Assembly: GCA_018398765.1 (NCBI GenBank)
Contig: JAHBMJ010000033.1
Coordinates: 16,648-59,399, forward strand
Direction: 5' to 3'
DNA: 42,752 bases
DNA from: Chromera velia
Lineage: Eukaryota > Sar > Chromeraceae
Every line of letters starts with the position of its first letter. The stretch's first letter is position 1. The notes under the pieces are model-generated. The model was not told the origin of the DNA and searched no databases. It saw nothing but the letters and a program-made list of their open reading frames with translations. The position numbers and the translations under genes were made by a program. Shown here one piece after another: positions 1 to 11,867 of this stretch.

Positions 1-89
1 TGTGGCCTTCCGGAAGGAAACAAGCAGAGGTTCTGCAATAGACCAGACTGCGTGACCTCTTTGAGAGGGAGGAGGGTGAGAAGAGGAAT

Positions 90-133
<44 letters not shown>

Positions 134-2273
134 ACTCTCTCTCTCTCTCACACACACATACACGCGCAACAAATGAAGCCTCTCTGAATACACCCGCTCA
201 CCTCTTGCTCCGGCTTGGCCCCCATGCATGGCTCCTTGAGTGCCCGTGGAGGAAAATGAAGGGCCGCTCGTGGGTGCACACTGTGGAGGAGGGGGGGCGC
301 GGGCAGATGGCGATCCTTGGGGAAGGGGCGGCGGTGGAGGCTGTCGGGGTGCGGGGGGAGGGGAGTGCTGGTTGCGTCCCCTTTGCCTTCCCCCGAGAGG
401 GGATGGGAAAGAAGCACCAGGCCCCCCTGGTACTCCCCCCCCTGCCCCTGATGGTGTCGGCATGGTTTGGGTTTGAGGAAATGGACCAGCTGGGGGTCCT
501 GGAATGCCCTGCGGCGTTTTGCCCGGCGGTGCTGCCGGCTGTTGCGGCTGTTGTTGGGTTCCTCGCGGGCTGAGGCCGGGGGGCCAGAGGGAAGTTTGCG
601 TCGTCTTCGGTTGGCTGTCTCTCTCGCGCTCTCTGCTGCCTTGGCTCTTCGTTTGGGCATAGGCGTGGGGGGGCCAGTGACCTAGGCTCTTTGACAGGAG
701 GCTTCTGCTGCTGCTGGTGCTGCTGGGGGGTTGTCCTGCTGTCGTCGTGTCTTTTGGCCTTTTCAAGGTGCTCGAGGGAGACGGGGCTGGCGAGGCGGTC
801 GTGGTCATCTCCGAGTAGTTGGCAAGGAGAACTGATTGCTCGACGTCTGTGTCAATTTCTGCAGGCACAATCAACAGAAAGCGAAAAAGAGAGAAAGAAA
901 GGTGTCAAACAGAACAGGAAAACAAGGGCGCACAATGCGTCATATATTCAGACGCAGAGAGAGACAGAGAGCCACTCAAGGGAGATCTCTATGGCTCATC
1001 GACAGACAGAGAGAGAGAGAGCAGAGAGACCGACAAAAAAGATAACTCAGAATTTTATCGCTGGATGAAAGCAGTATCTCTGTGCCCGGAAAAGCAAACA
1101 AGAAAACTGAAGGCAACAAAAAATTCTCATCTCAAGATAGGGTCTCAAGAAGAAAGGCTATTCTCCAACCAACGTCTCCTCACACGCACAACTACGCACA
1201 GACTGAAGCCAAAGAGACTGACCGAGATCTTGGGATGGTTTCGAGGCAAAAACGACGATTTGTCGACCTGCGAGGATTTATTGGAAACACGTGAAAGCAA
1301 AGAAACAAAAGAGAAGAAATTCAGAAACATCTAAAATGCTTCTGCACACACACACAAAGGCAAACATGACAAAACGTCGTCGGAAAGTCCAGTTTTTCGA
1401 TGGGCAAAGCGGCAGAAAAAGTGGTGTTCTCGGTACAAATGAGTGTTTCTCCGTCCTCTCGTCTGCCCGTATGCCTGTCGGTCTGACAGTCTGACGGTCG
1501 GCAGCCTGTCTGTCTGGAGAGACAAATCAGGACGCTGTGGGTGGACTGAGAGAAACAAAGGGAGGGAAAAGGCATTTCGCATGGTAGAGAGCAGAACAAA
1601 ACTAACCACCCAGCATCGTTCCGTGTAACGTCTTCGAGGCACTTTCAGCCTCTTCTCCGGACTCAAAATGCATCTCCGCATATCTGCACACCGTAGGTAT
1701 GTCAGCGTACGCACCTTCTGTGAATTCAAGAGCTGAGATGAGCAGCATATGATATAGCACAGCTTCTACGGCAAAAACCTTCAAGAGAATCCTCCGCTTG
1801 ACTCATTGTGAACCTGACTACAAAATCCACAGAATTCCTGTCAGAGATTCGATTGGCTTCAGTCACCCCGATTTGATGGGGATCGACGAAAGCAGGGCGT
1901 GCCCCTGTTGTCTTGTCCGGATCTCCCACAATAATCTCACATTGTCTCCCATCTCCCACCTCGTCTGTCCGACGACCTCGCATCTGACAAGACAAACAAG
2001 CTGGCGACATGCAGATTAAAACTCTGGAGGACTCAAAAGACGCATTCAGAAAACAGAAAAAAGCTCAGATGCCGGAACCCACCAATCTCCTCTCCCTCCC
2101 AAACCAGATTGATTATCAATTAACTGACCGACCTGGTTCTCGACGAGCCCCCTGCAGGTCCGACGTCTTTCAGTTGAAGGATTCGCTTTCCAAAGTCTGC
2201 ACGTACGAACACGAAGAGGACATGCGGGGCATATGCCCGCTCGCATGTGTACACACACACGCGCACACGCACA

Positions 2274-2308
<35 letters not shown>

Positions 2309-2316
2309 GCGCGCAC

Positions 2317-2358
<42 letters not shown>

Positions 2359-2416
2359 GCAAACACACGGACACACACGCAGACACAGACACACCCGCAC
2401 ACGCACGCACGCACAC

Positions 2417-2455
<39 letters not shown>

Positions 2456-2520
2456 GCCACGGACACACACACGGACACACACGCACGCACGCACACACGC
2501 ACGCACGCACACACACACAC

Positions 2521-2605
<85 letters not shown>

Positions 2606-5600
2606 CCTACATACACTCAGTTGGTGACCAAATTCGAGGAGGCTTCATGAATGTGTCTACCAGAGTTTCCGTGCGTCGACGACTCAGATAGATCGAGAAA
2701 ACACGACAACAGGTTCGAGAAAACTTATGCTTGGATTCAAAACAGGGTCTCTAGCTCTTCCTGTATCCAAGAGATGACACGCAGCTAGACTGACTGACTG
2801 ACTGACGCGACTTTTGGCAGAAAGGCTCGAGATCCTTTATCGTCACTCCCCTTGCCAGAGGCCCTATCCACAGAACCTTCACGGGCTTCCAGTTGCTCGA
2901 AAGAGCACCGGAGGTCCATTCACTGCTAAATAAAGCTGTGCCCTCCTTTTCCCCCCTTTCTCTTTGAACACCTTCACTTTCGTACTCCCTCTCCCTTTCC
3001 CGACGAATTCTTGGCGGCGCCGTCAAAGGCCCCCCGTCGGGTGCCACTGGGATACTTCCCCCCCTTGCGCTAAATGTGGAGGAGGAGGAGGGGGGCCTGT
3101 TAGAGTCCATGTGACCCGCAGTCCCTCCTTGCTCACAGGATGAACTCGTGTGTGTCCCCCTCTGTCGCCTCGTAGTGCCGTCTGGTGTCGAGACGATCGG
3201 CGGCGGAGAATCCTTAGACGCCGGCTGCTGCTGCTGCTGGTGGTGGTGGACGGGATGCACGAAATGGGCCGTCTGCTTGGACTGCTGCATCTGGCTATGG
3301 CTCCTGTTTCGTTTTTGAAACGGAGTCTGAGGGCCTCCCACATCTCCGGTCATGAGAGAAGAAGACACAGGGGGGTCCTCAGGTGCTGCAGGGGAGACGG
3401 CAGCTGTGGCGGCCGCTTCTGCTGCTGCACGAAAGAAATCCTGGGGGGATCGTGAGGGAGAGGAGGCTGGACCAAGGGCGAGATTGAGGTCAACCGAAGA
3501 GGGTGTACCAGAAGGGTTTGCATTCGGGTTGGGGGTGGGGTGTTGGAGATTCTGCGCAGCCATTGTGCGCATCTGGGCTGCCATCGTCAAGCACATGGCC
3601 GCAATGGAGGGATGCACTGGAGAAGACGCTGCGAATCCGTTACTTCTTTGTTCTTGTTTCCGCAGAGACTCTTCGCACTGTTTTCTGAGAGTCTCAACAG
3701 ACGCTAATGCCTCGTCAAGGGCCCGTGTTTTTTCATCTAGCTGCCGTTCCTTTTCAGCAATAGAGGCGCCCAAACCTGAAGACGCAGAAGGTGCCCTTCT
3801 CTTGTTCTCCTGCTCCGCTTCTGGGGGTGCGGGTGGTATCTGAGGAGGCGGGCCCCTCTCTACTTCTCTTGCAAAAGAATCTGAAACCCCCGATGACTGC
3901 TGCTGCTGCTGCAGAGGACGAGCGCAGATAAAAGGAGGACGGGACTGGAGTTCATCGGAAGGGGGATGGGACGACGAGAGGGAGGGAGAAACAAAAGAAT
4001 CGGAGGAGAAACGAAGAGCCTCCGACGTTCGCTGCAAAAGCTCTGAAGTGTTCAGACCTGCAGATGCCCCTCGAGGGGCTTTCCCACCCTCTCTGTATGC
4101 AGAAGACTGAGTCATCAATTCTCTCTCCCTCCCCCTCTCCCTCTGCTCCAACATACCACCACCCTGAGTGAACCGCCTTCTACCTTCTGTATCTCCTCCA
4201 TTTCCATTCGTTCCATCTCCTCCAACTTCCCCGTCGGGGCATTGCGTCGTCTCAGTAGTCCCGTTTCGGAAAATTCCGAAGGATTCTTGATGATGCATGG
4301 GGGGGGGAACAAAAGCAGTCTCTCCAGGCTCACGTCCCCCGTAGCCTTCCCACTGCCCCTTTCCGTTTATGTGTCCATGTCCCAACTTTGCATGCAGGCG
4401 GGCAGAGCCAAAATCGCCAGAAGGCTCTCTGGAAAGCATTTGGGAGGGGGACTGCGAGGAGCCAGGGTGGCCCCCTCCTTCGACTTCCCCCCTTCTGTCC
4501 CTTCTACTACTTCCTTCATCACACATCCCTCCCCCCATTCGCTGAGCTCTTTCACTCCCCGGCCTTTCTAGGTTGTGCCCCCCCCTGGCCCTTTCCTCCT
4601 TTTCTTTTTGCTTTAGTTCAATGAGATCAACAGTGTCGGATGTTCGACGGGGGAAAAAAGGAAAGGAGGACGAAGAAGGAGAACCGGCAGGAAGAGGAGG
4701 AGGAAGGCCCGGGGGAAGAGAATCACTTGAAGAGCGAAAAAATGCAGGCGACTGCGGCATTTCAGAGACGGGAGACGGGTACGGGGCTGTGGGCCCGAGG
4801 GGCGATTGAGAAAGAGAGGTCGACGGCTCGGCAGCAGAAATGGGAAGGTGAAGAGAACGGGGATCAGAACCCTCGGGTTGATTGCCCGGCGACGGCTCAG
4901 GGGTAGACGCTCTCTTGCTGTTGCTCCGGCGGTCTGACGGCCAGGGAGCCAAGATCATGTCGTCCCCCCCCGGGTGGTCTGGAGGTCTTTGTCTGAGTTG
5001 GGAATTGAATGTTTTAAATCCGGGAGGGGGTGAGGGGCTTCTTCTCCTTTCGCTTTCTTCTCTTGGGGGCGGGTGGGGGTGGGGGACCGGGGGGAGTGAG
5101 TGCTCTTCCCCTCCATGTCCAGAAAGGGGAAGGGGGAGGGGAAGCGGGAGTCGCCTCTCTCCCTCTTGCTCCTCCTGTGTGTGTCCGAATACAAGTGCCT
5201 CATGAGCGGCTTTTCCTCCCCCCCGAAGGACCTCAGAAGAAGGACTGTGAAGAGACAGGGGATGCGGAAGTGCACAGGCACGTCTTGTGTCGCGGTCCCT
5301 TTCACCCACCGCATGCGCAGGGCGTGTAGAGGAGAGGGAAAGAGGGAGGGCGGTTTCACGAGATTCAGGAGCGGGGGAGACATCTGGCGGGTAGGGAAGG
5401 CTTTCGTTCCAGCGCCCCTGCCCTGGCGTCTGCCTCTCTCTCTGATTTTGCTGTTGTTGATACCTGGAGGAGAAAACGAAACTTCCGCCGTCAGAAGGAG
5501 ACTGTGGTCTCTGGCAACAGCTGTCGGTGTCCCTATCGGGCTCTTCTGACAGAGACGCTACCTGTCCGTCTCGCACCCAGCCCTTATGATCCCTGTCTTG

Positions 5601-7439
5601 CTTGTTTTTCATCATCGTTGTTGCACTCTCCGGCCGAGTTGAGAGAGCCGAACACCCAGAGACAGCCTGAACGATTGGGTGCTGGGGGAAATTCGAATCT
5701 CCTTGGTCATTCTTCTGCTGCTGTTGCTCGTGGTGGTGGTGAGAATGGGGCGCTGTGGTCATGTGAACCCCTTTGTGCATATGAGCAGCCCCGCCGTCTC
5801 CATAGGAGAAGGGGCGGCCAGTCTCCTTGCCCTCAGCAAAATGGGGCGGAAAACGGCTGTTGCTCACCTGATCTCTCTCTGCATGACCCCGCCCCTCCTG
5901 CCCTTGAATGGTCTGTTCTTTCAAGCTCAGGACAGAGTGCAGACGAGCGATTTCGGATTCAAGAAAATCGAGGTCGGCGGGTCCAGTGGTGTCCAACCGA
6001 CTGGCCATGCTAAGAAGAGCGGCCTTCAGACGAGCACCCCTGCTTTCACGATCGCTGCTCTCCACTTCAGAGGGTCGGGGGAGGGGCCCACCAACAGAGT
6101 ATGAGTGTGAGTGAGGTGAGGCAGAGTATGGGTGTGTCTCTGACACGTGCCTCTGTGAGCACGTTGGCTCCTCAAAGGAGAGCGGCGCATCTGCCTGGAC
6201 CCCCCTCAATGGAAGGGACGCTGCCATCAATCGGTCAGGCTGGTCTTCCCGTTGTTTATCATGAAAGTCATTGTGATGCTGAGGATGGTGACGGTAAGAC
6301 GGAAGATATCCAAGAGACCCTCTGTCATCGTGTAGGGGCCTGGGGGAATTGATTTCTCTCTCTCTCTTCATTCCCTTCCCATCGTTCATTTGCGCCGTGT
6401 GAGGAGGGGGGTGGGGCCCTTCCACATGCTGCGACAAAAGGAAAAAGTCAGGAAAAAAAAATCATGCCTCAAAGAGAAAGAACGGACCGTCATGGACATG
6501 CTCCGTCTGTGGAAGGGGTTGACTCTCTTCGCTCATTTCTGTTCAGCGCGCCCCTCCATGTGTGCGTGTATTGTTGCGGTCTGTCTTCCTGCTTACTTTC
6601 TCGTTATCTTCGCTCCCCTCGGGACAGACTGACGGCAAGTCAAGGCAAACAGATTACTTTTAAAAGAGAGCATGCAGAAGAAAAGAGAAGAGGATGCAGA
6701 AAAAGAAAAGACATCTAGACGAGCGCTAGCGAAAGCCTGCCGGGAGAGTATCGACCATCAACAGGTGAGGGAGAGGAGAGGACAGGGCAAGGGGAGACGC
6801 CAACTGCTCGACGGAAACACTGAGAGAGAAGCTACATGAAAACACGCAACCATAATTAATTAATATTAAATGAATGTAGGCACACGCAGCTCTCACACGC
6901 CTCCTTAAGCAGAGACGGAAAGGGAGACAGACCTCTGCGTCGTCAAGATCCTCTCCCTCTTCCCCTCCACCACCAAGAAAGGAAAGATCAATTCCACCCA
7001 GACAGCCATCGCAGTCTCCCCCGTCTCCCCCTTCCCCCCCTTCTATCCAGGCAGGATTCTCGAAATTTGTACTGAAGTTTCCTTCCGAATTTGGGGCTTG
7101 AGAGTCTCTCTCCCCGTCCCTGACTGACGAAGAGAAGGACGGAGGAGTACCAGCTGCTGTCGTTTGTCGGAGCCTTCCCTCCCCCATTGCTCTCTCTTTC
7201 TCTCTACCAAGGAAAAGGGGCGCTTCTTCAGTCGAAGCTCCTCCCGAGATCCCCACCCCCTCCCCACTACTGAAATTATGCGACATAGAGAAACTCCGTC
7301 CTTGAAGGCCTAGACCCCAATTTGCGCACTCCGCGCCCTCTCCCTGTCTCTCCCGTTCTCGTTCAGGCACCAGAGAGGCGGATCGGTGAAATGGCTCTAC
7401 AGAGACAGGGATGGGATTTTCCATTTCCTCCCTCTGCAT
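1..7439 (-). CDS. Giant low-complexity RRM protein (3' partial)
   Basis: Probable RNA-binding protein, at least 1,670 residues, running off the left edge. Proposed exons: 7439-6933, 6428-2799, 1983-1779, 858-202 and 32-1. Phases agree at every junction (0, 0, 1, 1). The start ATG at 7439 follows an in-frame stop. Exons 1 and 2 are Ser/Pro/Arg/Glu/Gln-rich. Exon 2 has two short helical or coiled-coil stretches, one near its residue 140 and one that includes [17 protein letters not shown]. One domain is recognisable. The end of exon 2 gives an RNP2-like strand and first helix (VLWIGPL, then TIKDLEPF). Exon 3 supplies an RNP1-like strand (GARPAFVDP) and a second helix, so the RRM is split by an 815-base intron. 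Exon 4 is Pro/Gly-rich. The donor after exon 2 lies in a GTCA tandem repeat, so its exact position is uncertain. Family within the RRM superfamily is not recognised. The splice model is inferred. Confidence 0.6.
93..165. repeat. (CA)n/(CT)n microsatellite
   Basis: CA repeats at about 93-130 followed by CT/CA repeats to about 160. They sit in the last visible intron of the RRM gene, between the donor at 201-196 and the acceptor that ends at 33. Confidence 0.95.
2249..2603. repeat. (CA)n then (GA)n microsatellite
   Basis: A long imperfect CA array, with CGCA and GGACA interruptions, runs from about 2249 to 2574 and passes directly into about 28 bases of GA. It lies in the intron between exons 2 and 3 of the RRM gene. 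Reading frames through it in all directions are Thr-His or Cys-Val repeats and are not genes. Confidence 0.97.
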
Positions 7440-8406
7440 GATCCTGAACCTCCCTATCTCGTTTCAGCTGGATTCAGATTACCTCAACCTGGCCCACTGG
7501 ACAGACGAAGTCTGTCTGGTCCTGCTGTACACTTGAGGTCGCAGTGAAGGCTTGATGCAAGGCTAAAGAAAAGACGTAATTGTACAATATGTCTGCAAAC
7601 GGATAAGAACCAATCAAAGCCAGAGACGGCTAGCACTTGGTAGCCAAGAACGGCATTTTGCGAAACGAATGCCTTCGTCTTGCTTGGCCCGATATTTCAT
7701 GAAAGTGGGCTTCGTCGGCAAATCAGGTTCTCTGTGAGTACGCCTTGCTAGCATTCGTTGACGTCCAGCTGCTTAAATTCCTCAGACTCATTCCGTATAT
7801 AGTGAGGACATGAACTGTCATGGCCGGCCGTGTAGACTGTGCTCATGCAGTGTGCGGACTTTTTTTTTTGTGATCGCTCCCCCGCGGCCGCGCGCGGCCT
7901 CGCGGGCTTTGCCTGCATGCATGGGAGAGTCGTCCGGAGACGGCAAGCTAGTGAAGAGACGTCTCCACATCGTCTCGACATCATGCATTGTCTCGACTAT
8001 TCTCGACTTGCCCCCTTAGAAAATCGAAAGCATACAGCCTTACTTCCCAACATACGGGAAGGAGGAAGGAGTTGACGACAACTCTAGACTACTGTCTTTG
8101 ACGAGCTTTGGCAGTATATACGCACATTCACGGCAAAACAGGAGCACATTCATGTGAGCTGGTGCAGAAGATCCCTCCATCGCAAAAAAACACCAGACAG
8201 GTCAGCAGAGACAACCTCAAACCAGCCCTTCAACAGCACTTTGACGAAAACAGACAGGCCCGCTGCGCATCCCTTGGTCGCTGATCTGCCGGATTTTCTT
8301 GTTCGGGGATTTGTCCGCGCAGTTTCTGTCTGAAGAAGGGCCTTCTCCCCAAGCACAAGAGAAAGTCCAGCGCAGTCCACTCGAGTCACTGCAGGCGGTA
8401 GTGGTG
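7440..8406. promoter_or_regulatory. Divergent intergenic region, RRM gene / Naa20
   Basis: A span of 967 bases separates the minus-strand RRM start from the plus-strand Naa20 start, so it should hold both promoters. It contains a CG-rich patch at about 7880-7910 (GCCGCG runs) next to a T run at 7860-7869. No clear TATA box or binding site can be called. An open frame continues upstream of the Naa20 ATG back to about 8299, but it lacks an ATG and is probably 5' leader. Confidence 0.4.
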
Positions 8407-9036
8407 ATGTACTCAATCCGTCCTATGACCATCGATGACCTTTACGTGATCACGAATGTAAACCTAGACGCCTTCACTGAGACCTTCGCGATGAATTTCT
8501 ACCTCCACTACCTGTCCAAGTGGCCTGAGTGCTGTTTCGTTGCCGAAGTAGCTGACGGGACCATAGCAGGGTACATGATCGGGAGGGTGGAGGGGTACGG
8601 GTTGGAGTGGCACGGACACTGCAGTGCCGTGACGGTGGCTCCGGAATATCGGCGTACGGGACTTGGGAATTTATTGATGCAGAGATTAGAGGAGATTTGT
8701 GAGCACACGCATAACTGCTTCTTCATGGATTTGTTCGTCCGTCCTTCCAACGTCCCTGCCCTGACGATGTACCGCAAAATGGGGTATGTCGTGTTTCGAA
8801 CGATTGCGAATTACTATGGAGGAAATGAGGATGGCTACGACATGCGTAAGCCTCTCCCCCGAGACAGAGATTTGAAGTGTTTGGAAAAATCCGAAGAGAA
8901 GCCGCCAGGTATGGAAAACTTCTTTGGTAACGGAGGTGCGGGAAGGGGGAGAGCAGAGGAGACAAAAGCGGGGGGACAGCTGGAGGACGCAAGGCAACAG
9001 GGATCGGGGAAAAGGAGTGGGAAGAAAAAGAAATGA
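8407..9036 (+). CDS. NAA20: N-terminal acetyltransferase NatB catalytic subunit
   Basis: Catalytic subunit of NatB, which acetylates the starting Met of nascent proteins beginning Met-Asp, Met-Glu, Met-Asn or Met-Gln, with a Naa25-type partner at the ribosome. The 209-residue product is a GNAT fold. Its N-terminus has the family pattern (IRPMTIDDLYVITNVNLD, then TETF). The acetyl-CoA loop RRTGLG is at residues 82-87. Other family markers are EWHGH at 67-71, FFMDLFVRPSN at 105-115 and YDMRKPL at 144-150. The core matches the usual length of about 175 residues. The last 50 or so residues are a Gly/Lys-rich tail ending in a run of Lys. The ATG at 8407 is chosen because homologues start immediately before this motif. 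No intron is needed; a possible donor in the tail (CCAG/GTATGG) would only alter the C-terminus. Confidence 0.95.
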   Translation: MYSIRPMTIDDLYVITNVNLDAFTETFAMNFYLHYLSKWPECCFVAEVADGTIAGYMIGRVEGYGLEWHGHCSAVTVAPEYRRTGLGNLLMQRLEEICEHTHNCFFMDLFVRPSNVPALTMYRKMGYVVFRTIANYYGGNEDGYDMRKPLPRDRDLKCLEKSEEKPPGMENFFGNGGAGRGRAEETKAGGQLEDARQQGSGKRSGKKKK

Positions 9037-9300
9037 ATACATAGAGCCAGATGGACGGATACATATGTACTGATGGCGCTCGTTGACTGAAAAACTGTCT
9101 GTATCGGTGTGTATGGAAGTAGACACACACATAGACCCTCTGTCATACTGCACTCTTGCAGAGCACATTGGTGTGTTCAGAGGTTTTCCAACTTCCTGCA
9201 GTGGGGCTTTGCGTCGCCTGGGCATTTAATTCTCTTTGAAGTCCTGCATGGATTCGTCGCCCACGGCGGCCTTCTTCGCTTTGATGGCCGTGAAGTCACT
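9037..9300. other. Naa20 3' flank, no gene seen
   Basis: Spacer between the Naa20 stop and the repeat block. No coding exon is supported on either strand. A polyadenylation signal is not obvious. Confidence 0.5.
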
Positions 9301-9856
9301 CTCTGTCTGTCCGTCTGTCTACATGAAGAAAGGCAGGGAGAAGAAAGAAGCGTATAGCCTGTATGTCTTGCTGCCTGTCTGCCTGTCTGCCTGCATCTCT
9401 GCCTGCCTGCTTGCCTGTATATCTGTATGTCTCCCTGCCTGTCTGTCTGCCCGCCTGTATGTCTGCCTGCCTGTACGTCTGCCTGCCCGTTTGCCTGCAT
9501 CTCTGCCTCTCTGTTTGCCTGTATGTCTGTATGCCTCCCTGCCTGTCTGTATGTCTGCCTGTCTGCCTGCCTTTCTGCCGGCGTATCTGCCTGCCTGCCT
9601 GTCTGAGTGCCTGTCTGTATGCCTGTCTGTCTGTGTGCCTGTCTGTATGCCTGTTTGCCTGTATGTCTGTATGTCTGCCTGTCTGTATGCTTGCCTGCCT
9701 GCCTTTTTGCCTGCGTGTCTGCCGGCCTGCCTGCCTGTCTGTCTGTCTGTCTGTCTTTGTCTGAGTTGTCGTGATGTTCTTTTGTCTTTGTTGCTTTCTT
9801 TCTTTTTGTCTATTGTGTTCATGAAGAAAAGGAGGGAGAAGAAGAAGAAACATATA

Positions 9857-9896
<40 letters not shown>

Positions 9897-10560
9897 TCCG
9901 TTTGTTTGTTTGTTTGTCTGTCTGTGTGCCTGTCTGTCTGTCTGTGTGCCTGTCTGTCTGTCTGTCTGTCTGTCTGAGGGAAAAAAGACGATATAGTCTG
10001 TCTCAGGGAAAGAAACCATATAGTCTGTCTGTCTGTCTGTCTGTCTGTCTGCGTCTGTCTGTTTGTTTTTTTGTCTTTGTTCTTTCTTTCTTTTTGCCTA
10101 TTGTGTACAAGAAGAAAAGAAGGGAGAAGAAGAAACTTATAGTCTGTCTGTGTGCCTGTGTGTGTGTCTGCGTGTCTGTCTGTGTATCTGTGTTTGTGTG
10201 TCTGTCTGTGTGTCTGTGCTTGTGTGTCTGTCTGTGTGTGCGCGTCTGAAAAGACCATCGAGGGAGCTGCTGCTGGGAGGGGAAGGGGACGTCAGGTGAT
10301 TGCTGTTGCCAAGCGGCCGACTGCGTTGCGATTGTTCTGGACGCAACGAAGGACGACAACCGGAAGGAGAAAGGGAGAAGAAAAAACGAGATTGTCTGTC
10401 TGTCTGTCTAAGAACAGGAGGGGAAAAAAAGAGAAGAAAAATCAATGTATAATCTATCGAAGAAAAGAAAGAACAAGAAGAAGAATCGAAGTCTGCATGG
10501 AGTCATATTGTCTGTCTGTGTGCCATCCTGCCTTCCTGCCTGTCCGTCTGGTTTTTGGGG
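9300..10560. repeat. Compound GTCT/CTGC repeat block with purine-rich cores
   Basis: About 1.25 kb of variant tetranucleotide repeats (GTCT, CTGC, CTGT, GTGT). They are interrupted several times by a related core: a pyrimidine arm (CTTTCTTTCTTTTTG), a short loop around TATTGTGTTCATG, then a purine arm (AAGAAAAGGAGGGAGAAG) ending in ATATAGTCTGTCTG. Cores are at about 9320-9350, 9780-9860 and 10065-10145, with degraded ones at 9975-10025, 10350-10395 and 10420-10510. Open frames on both strands here are Cys-Leu-Ser or Asp-Arg-Gln repeats and are artefacts. The same unit occurs in reverse orientation at 36.2-37.6 kb. Confidence 0.9.
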
Positions 10561-10567
10561 GTGGCAC

Positions 10568-10568
<1 letters not shown>

Positions 10569-10599
<31 letters not shown>

Positions 10600-10600
10600 T
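10569..10600. repeat. (GT)n microsatellite
   Basis: About 14 uninterrupted GT units at the right border of the GTCT repeat block. Confidence 0.95.
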
Positions 10601-11116
10601 AACTAAAACACAATAAGAATATATTTGACTCAAAGCCATAAGTAGCATGGTTGTGACTCAAAGCCATGATCTCTTTCAGTTGCTTTTTGTCTCATTCTGG
10701 CAGTGTTTTAACTCGCTTCGTTTTGTCGTCCATCTGCTGAAGTCATCTCTCTTTGGAGATCGGAGATTGATTGTGAAACCTGTTCTTTTCAGTCATCGTT
10801 TCCTTAATTCCCAATTGAGTACACCCACCTTGTCCCTCTCTCTCAAATTTCTTCTTTCAGATTTGAGCTTCTTTCAAGTTCATGCATCATTCACATTCAG
10901 TACGTCACAGTGAATGAGTCTGTTCCTAATTTGTGAATCCCAAATAAAACTAGGAACTAGACTAGGAACTCAACAAGAATCCGGACACTGACATGCATGC
11001 CCATGGACTGCCAGAACTGGTGCCAGAAGCTCAGCTCCACTTGGCTACTAGATTGTCATTCGTTCTGAATTGTTCATCTGATTCAACTTCCGAGTCATTA
11101 ATTCAGGCCGATACCT
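10601..11116. other. Intergenic stretch without supported gene
   Basis: About 500 bases with only short uncharacterised open frames. No domain, splice pattern or RNA gene could be recognised. Confidence 0.4.
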
Positions 11117-11191
11117 GGCAGTGGACTGCGCCGCCGCGGGGATTCCCGGAACATAAACCCTATGATTGATTGATTGATTGATTGATTGATT
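11117..11191 (+). mobile_element. Retroposon 3' end with (GATT)n tail
   Basis: Contains GGCAGTGGACTGCG, then CCCGGAACATAAACCCTA, followed by six to seven GATT units. The core GCAGTGGAC...CCGGAACATAAAYCCTA recurs at 35.6 kb (plus) and, in reverse complement, at 27.5 kb and 11.9 kb. A common 3' core with a short tandem tail is typical of LINE or SINE retroposons that lack poly(A). The 5' boundary cannot be seen. Confidence 0.6.
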
Positions 11192-11313
11192 TGAATATTT
11201 TAGATATATAAGCAGCCCAGTAACAGCTAGTCCCAGGCTGCAGAATCAGTGCATACAGATTTTACTATACTAGTAGATCTTGATGTTAAGCTTCATTAAT
11301 TCAAAATCATATC

Positions 11314-11862
11314 CTAGGGCATGCACTCAAAAAAAAAAAAAAAGTGAAAAGACTTTTAGTTTTTTTTTTTTTAGAAGACAAATGTGTGAAACTTTTTTTG
11401 AAAGACAATTCGTGACCTAGTTTATGACTGATCCACGAAAAGACGACAGGATCAAGATTGATGTGTATCATTTTCTTGCTTCTTGTGTAAGGGAGCGAGC
11501 AGAGATGAAAAACGACAAAGCACTTGAAATATCAAAAGCGACACGTTTGGTCCGCGTGCAAGCAACTGGAGAGGTGACTAGAAGAAAAAGAGGGCCCGGG
11601 CACCACTTAAAAAGAAAAGTCGTACCAAATAATTAATTTATTTACCAATTCATAGAAATTACTAATTCATATTCTATCTATAATGAAATAGCTATAAGGC
11701 TAGCTATATGGTAAACTAGATGGTTAAAGCTATGGTGATAGACAAAAGATTGAACTTAGGGTTGACCACTAGAAGTAAAAGCTTAGGTTAAAACATTAAA
11801 AAAAAAAAATTCAAAACCCCTCAGGCTTTTATTTTTTTTTTAAGAGTGCATGCCCTAGAGGA
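11314..11862. mobile_element. Inverted-repeat element (MITE-like)
   Basis: About 550 bases bounded by inverted copies of CTAGGGCATGCACTC. The left copy (11314-11328) is followed by a run of A. The right copy (about 11843-11858, reverse complement) is preceded by a run of T. A TA target duplication is possible if the termini are GGGCATGCACTC. The interior is AT-rich and has a small open frame at 11424-11636 without a recognised domain. No transposase is present, so if real this is non-autonomous. Confidence 0.45.
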
Positions 11863-11867
11863 TTATA

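Noticed and set aside
2046-2691. Several open frames of 120-210 codons on both strands
   Set aside because: They are translations of the CA/GA microsatellite (Thr-His, Cys-Val repeats) inside an intron.
9236-10258. Frames of 337 and 320 codons on opposite strands
   Set aside because: Both are read-throughs of GTCT/CTGC repeats (Cys-Leu-Ser and Asp-Arg-Gln patterns); no domain and no codon bias.
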